A DNA stretch of 16,653 nt from JBOFLG01 sp051657745 (GTDB lineage: Bacteria; Actinomycetota; Actinomycetes; Actinomycetales; Dermatophilaceae). A program made the position numbers and the translations under genes. The DNA is taken from assembly GCA_051657745.1 (NCBI GenBank), contig JBOFLG010000257.1:1-16653 (forward strand), given 5' to 3'. Under the pieces are notes generated by a model. The model ran no database searches. It was given only the letters and a program-made list of their open reading frames with translations, and was not told the DNA's origin. Positions 6,302 through 12,214 of the stretch are shown here, one piece after another (within the stretch, counting starts at the first letter, position 1; every line of letters starts with the position of its first letter).

Positions 6302-8429
6302 GAGCTGGCTCCGTTCCGGCCCCGAAGAGCCGCGCATAGGTACCGTCGCGCCGGGAGAGTTCGTGGTGGGTACCGAACTCCTCGATCCGGCCGTCGGCGA
6401 GGACGATGATCTGGTCGGCGTCGACCACGGTGGAGAGCCGGTGGGCGATCACGATCTGGGTGCACTCGAGGGCGGCGATGGCCTCGTGCACGAGTCGCTG
6501 GTTGGCGTTGTCGAGCGCGGAGGTCGCCTCGTCGAGAACCAGGATCCGGGGACGGCGCAGCAGCGCCTTCCCGATCGCGATGCGCTGCCGCTGGCCGCCG
6601 GAAAAGTTGGTGCCCAACTCGGAGACGACGGTGCGGTACCCCATCGGGAGGTCGTCGACAAAGTCGAGGAAAGGCAGGGTGCGGCAGAACGCGATGGCGT
6701 GCTCGGGTGAGCTGTCCGTGCCGAGCACGAGGTTGTCGGCGAGGGTCCGGTTGTGCAGGTAGCCCTCCTGCGGGAGGTACCCGATCTGCCGCCGCAGCGC
6801 GTCGAGGTCGTGGTCGCGAACGGGTATCCCGCCGAACCGGATGACGCCACTCGTCGGCTCGTGCAACGAGCAGAGGATCTTGCCGAGGGTGGTCTTTCCC
6901 GAGCCGGACTCGCCGACGACCGCCACCACCGATCCGGCCGCGAATCGGGTGGTCACGCCACGCACCACCTCCGACGAGTGCGGGGTGTAGCGGAACCCGA
7001 CGTCATCGAGGTCGATGCCGGCGTGCGGGAGGTGCCGGACCCGTCCGCCACGACGCTCCGGCGGGTAGGCGAGGATGTCCTCGGCGCGTTCGAGATACCG
7101 CCCAGCCACCGTTGCGTCGGTGGCGCTCTGCACGACCGACGCGCCCATCGCGAACAGCAGCCCGGCGACACCGTGCACCGCGACCGCCTCGCCAGCGGTG
7201 ACCACCCCGTCGCGGGCCCAGGTCATGCCGGTGACCAGCACGGCGAGCGGCGCGAATGCCTGCAACCCGGCGACGACACCGCCGACCCAGCCCTGCTGCA
7301 CCTGCATCCGGCGCACCATCGCGCGCAGCGCCTCGCGGTACTCGGTGCGCCAGTCGTCGAGGTAGGTGGCGGCGTAGCCGCCCACCCGGAGGTTGGTGAT
7401 CGACACCACGGCGTCGAGCTGGAGGCTCTGCGTCCTGGTGTGGTGGTGGACCTCGGTATCGACGGTCTCCTTGACCACCCGGCGGCTGACCGCGAGGACA
7501 CCGACAACGACGGCGGTGACCGCCGCGACCGCGAGCCCGAGCGGTGCCGAGACCCACAGGACGTAGCCGAGGAGGACGAGCAGCGTCAGCGCGTCGAGCG
7601 CCCCTTGGACGAGCTTGGTCGCGATGATGTCGCGCACCTGGTTCATGCTGTTCAGCCGGTACATCAGTTCGCCGGGTGGCCGGCTGACGAAATAGCGAAG
7701 CGGCAGCCGCACGAGGTGCTCGAACGTGGTGGTGAGCAGGTGCCAACTCACCGCTCGCACCAGCCGGACCGCGACGAACGTGCGGGCTACCTGGACTACG
7801 ACGAACCCGGTGGCGACGGCGCCGAGCACCGCGAGTGCGGCCGCGAGGTCGAGCCCGTCGGTGAGGGCGGCGTCGACCAGCCGGGCGGTGAGGATCGGGA
7901 CGGCAAGGGTGAAGGCGAAGACCACGACGCTGAGCGCGACCAGGGCGGCGTAGGTCCGCCCGGTCGCCGGTGGCCACACCGGGCTGGACCGCCACACCGC
8001 GAACCGTGGCCGGCGGCGGTGCGCAAAACCCGGCGCCGGCCGGGCGATCAGCACCTGACCGCTGAAGTCCGCGGCAAGCCGTTCCCGGGAGATCCGGGTG
8101 CGGCCAACCATCGGGTCCATGATCGTGGCGTGCGTGGCGGTGACCCGCTCGACGACAACGAAGTGGTACCCCAGCCAATGCGCCACGAACGGGGCGTCGA
8201 GGGCGACCATCGCCCCCACCGCCTTGACCCGGTAGATCGCGGTCTCCATCCCCCGGGACCGGAGCAACTCACCAACCTGACGCAGGCTGAGTCCGTCCCG
8301 CCCGGGCTCAAGCACGCCACGCAGCTCGGTGACCGAGACGTCGTGCCCGTGCGCAGCGAGCAGCGAGCGCGCCGCGGCCAGGCCGCACTCGGTCTGAGCC
8401 ACCTGGAGCGTGACCGGGACCCTACGCAT
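6294..8429 (-). CDS. lanT: LanT: bifunctional C39 leader peptidase / ABC exporter
   Basis: A 711-residue protein with three parts. Residues 1-140 are a C39 cysteine protease with oxyanion Gln Q9, catalytic C15 (in QTECGLA), H89 (GYHFVV) and D105 (MDP). Residues about 155-440 are the membrane domain. The C-terminal ATPase has Walker A GESGSGKTT (506-514), signature FSGGQ (609-613), Walker B with LVLDEATSALD (630-640) and H-loop H663. All catalytic residues are present. It should cut double-glycine-type leaders (the precursors end in FGA and HGG) and export the mature peptides. The ATG at 8429 overlaps the end of the upstream lanM by 8 nt. It is the only exporter in the cluster, so it must serve both peptides. 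No separate LanP protease is seen. Confidence 0.96.
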   Translation of the reverse strand: MRRVPVTLQVAQTECGLAAARSLLAAHGHDVSVTELRGVLEPGRDGLSLRQVGELLRSRGMETAIYRVKAVGAMVALDAPFVAHWLGYHFVVVERVTATHATIMDPMVGRTRISRERLAADFSGQVLIARPAPGFAHRRRPRFAVWRSSPVWPPATGRTYAALVALSVVVFAFTLAVPILTARLVDAALTDGLDLAAALAVLGAVATGFVVVQVARTFVAVRLVRAVSWHLLTTTFEHLVRLPLRYFVSRPPGELMYRLNSMNQVRDIIATKLVQGALDALTLLVLLGYVLWVSAPLGLAVAAVTAVVVGVLAVSRRVVKETVDTEVHHHTRTQSLQLDAVVSITNLRVGGYAATYLDDWRTEYREALRAMVRRMQVQQGWVGGVVAGLQAFAPLAVLVTGMTWARDGVVTAGEAVAVHGVAGLLFAMGASVVQSATDATVAGRYLERAEDILAYPPERRGGRVRHLPHAGIDLDDVGFRYTPHSSEVVRGVTTRFAAGSVVAVVGESGSGKTTLGKILCSLHEPTSGVIRFGGIPVRDHDLDALRRQIGYLPQEGYLHNRTLADNLVLGTDSSPEHAIAFCRTLPFLDFVDDLPMGYRTVVSELGTNFSGGQRQRIAIGKALLRRPRILVLDEATSALDNANQRLVHEAIAALECTQIVIAHRLSTVVDADQIIVLADGRIEEFGTHHELSRRDGTYARLFGAGTEPARG

Positions 8430-11400
8430 CGGCCACCCGCTCCGCGAGGTCCAGCGGCGACGGCAGCCCAGCCCCGAGCCGAGTGGCGAGGTGCCAGGCC
8501 ACCCCGGCCCGGCCCACCATCAGGCACGGGGCCTGGCTATAGCGGCTGTCGGCCGAGGTCAGGGCCGCTCGCAACCGGCCGGCGTCGAGGTATCCGGCGA
8601 GCTGGGTACGCAGCTCGCCAGCCTGCTCCGGAGCAACTGCGGCCGCGAGGCGCAGCGCCTCGTGCAGCCCCAACGAGCCGTGGCAGAGAGTGGTGGCGGT
8701 CGAGATCGGTGAGCGGCCGATCCTGAGCACGAGATCGCTGACTCGGGCGGGCTCGGTCAGGCCAGCCCGCACGGCCGCGACCGTGGCGACGAGCAGGCCT
8801 GCGGAGCCGTTACACCAGCTGTCGCTGTCGGTGCGTGGCCCGGCGAGGCTCGGGCGAGGGAGCCCCTCGGCCCACCCGAACTCGGCGTCGAGGCGACGGA
8901 TGACGCCCGCGGCGAGCTGCGCCGAGGTGTCGTCCCGGGCCGTCCGGTGGGTGTGCGCGGCGAGCAGCAACAACCCCGCGAGCCCGTGGGCGAGCCCGCT
9001 GGACTGCATCCGCTTGAGGAGATCCGCGCGCAGCGCGACACCGCACGCGTCGACCGCAGCGTCGGCTGCTCCGTGGCGGCCCAGACCGAGACCGACGAGC
9101 AGGGCACCGACGTCGCCGCGCACGAGGTCGAACCAGTGCTCGGTCGCCGCCGAGTCACCCGCCGGGCTCGCCGCCGAGCCACCCGCCGAGCCACTCGCCG
9201 GGCTGCCCGGCGGACTGCCCGGCGGACTGCCCGGCGGCGCTGGACGGAGCAGGCCGAGCGCGTCGACCGCGGTGCTGGTCAGCCCGGGCTCGCCGAGGAT
9301 CCGACCGGCGTGCGACATCGCCCACAACGCTCCGGGGAAGCCTCCGTAGGCGCCGCATCCGGCCTGGGCCAGGCTGCGAGCCTCGTGCGACCGCGCGTCG
9401 AGGATGCCGGCCGAGGGCCGGAACACGCGGTGGCTCGCGTCCGCCAAGCGCGGGTCGGCGAGCACTCCGCTGAGGGCGGCGAGCGCGAGCGCGGGCCCCA
9501 CCCGACCGGTGTAGAGGTCGTAGCCGAGCACCCCTGGCGGCCATGGCCGATCGGCGTGGGCGGTCGCGACCGGGCCGATCCAGGTGGCCGGCAGGTGCGG
9601 GTAGCGGTCCTCGACCATTTCGGCGATCAGCCCGTCGGCGACCTCGTGGGCGACCGACCGAAGCTCGTCACCCGGGTCGTCGGTGCGGACGACCGCCGGG
9701 TGGCGGAGCACCAGATCGGCCGGCGCCGTGGTGTGCGGGTCGGGGAGCTTGGCGGTAAACGCCATCCGGATCAGGCGGACCTGGGTGGCGAGATCCTCGG
9801 GCGAGAGGGCATCGATCTTGGTCACGCACTGGGCCAGCGGGCTGCGCTCGAGGTCGGCCACCGGCCGGCGGGCGGCGCTCCCGTCGGTGACCGTTGTCGA
9901 GTCGGCTCGCACGAGGAAGTACGGGATGTCGGTCTGCCACAGCTGGGTGCACTCGGAACTGACCAGGCGTGCGTCGGCGCCGCGACTGGCGATGCCGATG
10001 CGCTTGACCAGCCCGGTGGCGAGGGCGTGGTCGCGGCTCGGGCTCGGCCCGGTGAGGAGGCGCAGGCACTGGGCGTACTGCACCGTCGCGTTGTGGATGT
10101 AGCGCAGCTCGGCTCCCGCGAAGGCGCGCCGGACGGCGGCGCTGAACCGAGCCCGTTCGGCGACGATCGCGGTGTAGGCCTTGGTGAACCCGGCAACCAT
10201 CGCCGCGCAGTCGCGGCGCACGGACGCGGCGACATCGGCGGGGACATCCGCAGGCTCGGCCTCGGCCGGCTCCTCGGGCGCCCAACCAACCCGCATTCGG
10301 GCGTCGTAGGGGTACTCGACGTGCAGGCGCCGGAACGGACCAGACCCGCGCATGTCACCGCCGCCGAGGTAACCGATGTCGAGATAGCCGTCCCGGTCCC
10401 CGCGCAGCAGCACCATGGGAAGGACTCCGAGACCGAACACCGAGACCGCCAGCCGGTGGTAGCCGCTGTGCTCGGTCTCGGGCGTCCCGGAGGACCGCTC
10501 GCGCATCGGATGCAGCATGGTCTCCAGGTCGACCGGCACCGACCCGCTGGCCGTGGTGAGGATGTTGCTCGCGTGCATGTCCCGGGCGTTGACCGCGTAC
10601 AGCACGGCGGCGAGCCGTCCGACGGCGATCAGGTCGGGTCGCCGGCGTGGGTCGACGACGAGATGCTCGACCCACCCGTATCCCGATCGGCGCAGGGTAC
10701 GCGCCGCGCCGAGCTCGAACCCCAGGTCCTCGCGCAGCTCGCCGACCAGGCGCTCCCAGCCCGCTTCGCCGTCGACCGGCCGCGGCTTGTAGACCACGGC
10801 GGAGTCGTCGTCGAAACGGACGATGCTCACGGTGCGGCCGCCGGCATGGGTATCGCCGGCGAGGTCGATGTCGACCACCGCAGCGGACCGGCCGACGCCG
10901 AGCTCAGCCACCAGGTCGGCGCGGTCAGCGGCGAGCCGTTCGAGCAACTCCTGCACTGCGCCCAGCCGCGCGGTCGTGCGGCGGGACAGCCGGTCCCACG
11001 CCACCGGGTGGGCGTGGGCATGCCGGCGCAGACCATCCGCGACCAGGTCGCGACAGTACTCGCGGTACACCAGGCCAGGGTCGCGGCCGGGCACCGGAGT
11101 CAGTGCCTGCGCCCAGGAGCGGACCAGAAACTCGGCGACATCGGCGGAGAGGACCTCGTGCACCCGGGCCCGGATCGCCTGGTGGTCGCCGACGGCGTCC
11201 AGGCGCAGCCGTGGCCACGTGGGGCCGAGCGCTGCGTCGGCGAGATGGTCGCAGACGGTGGCGAAGGAGTGCCGCTCGGCGTCGGCCCCGAATTCCTCGA
11301 GCCCGAGAACGGCCTCGGGGACGGCCGCTGCCCACGACTCGCCATCGGGACTCGAACGCGACACGCTGGCAGCGTCATCCGAACGCGACACGGCGGCAGC

Positions 11401-11505
11401 GTCATCCGAACGCGACACGGCGGCAGCGTCATCGACGGTGAGCGGCGCGATGACCTCGTCGACCTCCGCGGGCGTCAGTTCGGGATAGAGGTCCTGGCTC
11501 CTCAT
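8422..11505 (-). CDS. lanM1: Class II lanthipeptide synthetase LanM (first of two, next to the precursors)
   Basis: A 1027-residue LanM. The dehydratase part carries VVYKPR (K240), RDMHASN (D309, H311, N314) and DLET (326-329). The cyclase part shows all seven G-rich toroid repeats (GRVG, GFPG, GDVG, GLAG, GSAG, GSLG, GRAG), H840, and zinc ligands C898 (WCNG) and C941/H942 (LCHG). The ATG at 11505 has GGAG six bases upstream; the open frame further upstream runs through a hairpin and is not coding. Two insertions are unusual: three tandem DDAAAVSRS units at residues about 25-50, and a Gly/Ser/Pro-rich linker at about 755-788 between cyclase repeats 2 and 3. By order it corresponds to LtnM1 and would be expected to act on the alpha peptide. 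The two LanMs differ clearly from each other, so this is not a recent duplication. Confidence 0.96.
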   Translation of the reverse strand: MRSQDLYPELTPAEVDEVIAPLTVDDAAAVSRSDDAAAVSRSDDAASVSRSSPDGESWAAAVPEAVLGLEEFGADAERHSFATVCDHLADAALGPTWPRLRLDAVGDHQAIRARVHEVLSADVAEFLVRSWAQALTPVPGRDPGLVYREYCRDLVADGLRRHAHAHPVAWDRLSRRTTARLGAVQELLERLAADRADLVAELGVGRSAAVVDIDLAGDTHAGGRTVSIVRFDDDSAVVYKPRPVDGEAGWERLVGELREDLGFELGAARTLRRSGYGWVEHLVVDPRRRPDLIAVGRLAAVLYAVNARDMHASNILTTASGSVPVDLETMLHPMRERSSGTPETEHSGYHRLAVSVFGLGVLPMVLLRGDRDGYLDIGYLGGGDMRGSGPFRRLHVEYPYDARMRVGWAPEEPAEAEPADVPADVAASVRRDCAAMVAGFTKAYTAIVAERARFSAAVRRAFAGAELRYIHNATVQYAQCLRLLTGPSPSRDHALATGLVKRIGIASRGADARLVSSECTQLWQTDIPYFLVRADSTTVTDGSAARRPVADLERSPLAQCVTKIDALSPEDLATQVRLIRMAFTAKLPDPHTTAPADLVLRHPAVVRTDDPGDELRSVAHEVADGLIAEMVEDRYPHLPATWIGPVATAHADRPWPPGVLGYDLYTGRVGPALALAALSGVLADPRLADASHRVFRPSAGILDARSHEARSLAQAGCGAYGGFPGALWAMSHAGRILGEPGLTSTAVDALGLLRPAPPGSPPGSPPGSPASGSAGGSAASPAGDSAATEHWFDLVRGDVGALLVGLGLGRHGAADAAVDACGVALRADLLKRMQSSGLAHGLAGLLLLAAHTHRTARDDTSAQLAAGVIRRLDAEFGWAEGLPRPSLAGPRTDSDSWCNGSAGLLVATVAAVRAGLTEPARVSDLVLRIGRSPISTATTLCHGSLGLHEALRLAAAVAPEQAGELRTQLAGYLDAGRLRAALTSADSRYSQAPCLMVGRAGVAWHLATRLGAGLPSPLDLAERVADA
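9203..9238. repeat. Three 12-bp tandem repeats in lanM1 (GSPP linker)
   Basis: CTGCCCGGCGGA occurs at 9203-9214 and 9215-9226, with a one-base variant at 9227-9238. In the lanM1 frame this gives repeated PGSP units in a low-complexity insertion within the cyclase domain. Adjacent sequence (about 9150-9200) is also repetitive (GGSA-like). Confidence 0.85.
11353..11433. repeat. Three 27-bp tandem repeats near the 5' end of lanM1
   Basis: Units at 11353-11379, 11380-11406 and 11407-11433. The last two are identical and the first differs at two positions. The length is a multiple of three and encodes three copies of the nine-residue unit DDAAAVSRS (one with a Ser), so the frame is kept whatever the copy number. 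Confidence 0.92.
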
Positions 11506-11538
11506 GTGGTTCTCCGGGGGTCTCGTAGCCTGATGGAG

Positions 11539-11581
11539 CCGGTGGGTTGCGGACGCTTTCGGCGCGCCCGCAACCCACCGG
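11539..11581 (-). terminator. Strong intercistronic hairpin between the precursor genes and lanM1
   Basis: Arms CCGGTGGGTTGCGG (11539-11552) and CCGCAACCCACCGG (11568-11581) pair perfectly over 14 bp. In the minus-strand transcript four more inner pairs (one G-U) extend the stem to 18 bp with a 7-nt loop. There is no U-run after it. In lantibiotic operons a hairpin here commonly limits read-through into the synthetase gene, or stabilises the precursor mRNA, so that peptide outnumbers enzyme. That role is inferred. Confidence 0.8.
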
Positions 11582-11631
11582 GTTTGTCGGAGGGCGGGCA
11601 CGCTGGCCGTCCTCCGAGTCAGATCGAGCGG

Positions 11632-11787
11632 TCAGCAGCTGTCCGAGCAGGCCGTGGTGGGGCAGGTCTGCGTCGAGATCAGCGAGACGAGCAGGCAGGA
11701 CCAGGTGCTCCCGCCGTGCACGTCGCCCTCGGCCAGCTCCAGCAGTTCGTCGTCGCTGTAGCGACCGAGCTCGAGGGTGTCGTTCAT
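11632..11787 (-). CDS. lanA2: Lanthipeptide precursor, beta component (lacticin 3147 A2 / haloduracin beta type)
   Basis: A 51-residue precursor. The leader (1-26) starts MNDTLELGRYSDDELLELAE and ends GDVHGG, a double-glycine site for the C39 domain of LanT; as recalled, the LtnA2 leader has a very similar NDTIEL...ELAEGD..HGG pattern. The core (27-51) opens STWSC and closes ISTQTCPTTACSDSC, matching the beta-peptide C-terminus ISTNTCPTTKC of LtnA2, while the N-terminal TWxC resembles haloduracin beta (TTWPC). Four Cys and ten Ser/Thr allow four thioether rings plus several dehydro residues. The start at 11787 has AAAGGA upstream. Beta peptides act together with the lipid II-bound alpha peptide to form pores. 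It lies 62 nt after lanA1, across a weak 6-bp hairpin. Confidence 0.93.
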   Translation of the reverse strand: MNDTLELGRYSDDELLELAEGDVHGGSTWSCLLVSLISTQTCPTTACSDSC

Positions 11788-11820
11788 CAGGTGTCCTTTC
11801 GTCGTGGTGGAGGTGGTGGC

Positions 11821-11836
11821 CCCGCCTGGAGGCAGG
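11821..11836 (-). other. Small hairpin between lanA1 and lanA2
   Basis: In the minus-strand transcript CCTGCC and GGCGGG can pair (six pairs, one U-G) around a TCCA loop, about 14 nt after the lanA1 stop. It is too weak to call a terminator. It might tune the ratio of the two precursors or be chance in GC-rich sequence. Confidence 0.35.
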
Positions 11837-11849
11837 ACGGGTCGGCCGG

Positions 11850-12035
11850 TCAGCACCAGCTCATGCACTCTCTGGTGACGGTGCACCACTGGCCGGTGTT
11901 GCCGTAGTGGTCACTCACCGAGAACGTGTTCGTCGAACAGGCGCCGAACGCCTCGCCGTCGAGCATCTGCTCGTCCATCTCCTCGACCCAGTCGAGGCTG
12001 GGTGCGACATCGGTCGCGGTTGCTGCGCTTCGCAT
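11850..12035 (-). CDS. lanA1: Lanthipeptide precursor, alpha component (lacticin 3147 A1 / mersacidin type)
   Basis: A 61-residue precursor. The leader (1-32) contains SLDWVEEMDEQMLDGEAFGA and is cut after GA; LtnA1 as recalled has the parallel VTWLEEVSDQ...DVFGA. The 29-residue core (33-61) begins CSTNTFSVSDHYGNTG and ends CTVTRECMSWC. Cys at core positions 1, 19, 25 and 29 and Ser/Thr at 2, 3, 5, 7, 9, 20 and 22 match LtnA1, which differs at roughly eight positions and has an extra C-terminal Lys. CTxTxEC is the ring that binds lipid II in mersacidin-like peptides. Start 12035 is preceded by GAGGAG seven bases upstream. It is the first gene of the operon. By hand count its GC is about 63%. 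Confidence 0.95.
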   Translation of the reverse strand: MRSAATATDVAPSLDWVEEMDEQMLDGEAFGACSTNTFSVSDHYGNTGQWCTVTRECMSWC

Positions 12036-12144
12036 CTCTGCACTCCTCGGAATCGCGATGAGGGGCAGGGCCCCCCGGGTCCGGGGTGGTTCCCGGCGCC
12101 CGACCGCCAGCCTCGCGTCACCCGCACCCGCCCCGACAGGGCTC

Positions 12145-12176
12145 GATGACACCGGTTCGGCATGACAGGTGTCATC
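12145..12176. promoter_or_regulatory. Operator-like inverted repeat between lanA1 and nadE
   Basis: The divergent intergenic region 12036-12214 contains GATGACACC (12145-12153) and its exact reverse complement GGTGTCATC (12168-12176), 14 nt apart. A further ATGACA at 12162-12167 forms a second palindrome, ATGACAGGTGTCAT (12162-12175). The element is about 110 nt upstream of lanA1 and 39 nt upstream of nadE. ATGACAC recurs ahead of the immunity genes. No confident -10/-35 pair for lanA1 was found. Confidence 0.55.
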
Positions 12177-12201
12177 CGTCTCGGCATCGAGCCTCGGCCC
12201 C

Positions 12202-12207
12202 TAGGCT
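12202..12207 (+). promoter_or_regulatory. -10 box of a leaderless nadE promoter
   Basis: TAGGCT fits the actinobacterial -10 pattern TANNNT and ends 7 nt before the nadE ATG, so transcription would start at or next to the start codon. There is no ribosome-binding sequence before this ATG, which agrees with a leaderless mRNA. Confidence 0.6.
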
Positions 12208-12214
12208 TGCCGTC

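Noticed and set aside
3803..6409. Long plus-strand open frame of 868 codons
   Set aside because: It is antisense to lanM2, which has all LanM motifs. The translation is rich in Arg/Gly/His with no recognisable domain, as expected for a shadow in high-GC DNA.
8947..11907. Plus-strand open frame of 986 codons
   Set aside because: Antisense to lanM1 and across the hairpin and precursor genes; low-complexity composition and no motifs.
12089..12095. GGGAACC (minus strand) as an ECF-sigma -35 box for lanA1
   Set aside because: No CGTC/CGTT-type -10 lies at 16-18 nt, and no ECF sigma gene is in the window.
12036..12152. Longer lanA1 starting at 12152 (100 residues)
   Set aside because: The ATG at 12035 has a strong ribosome site and gives a normal leader; the extra part is basic, Pro/Gly-rich and unlike a leader.
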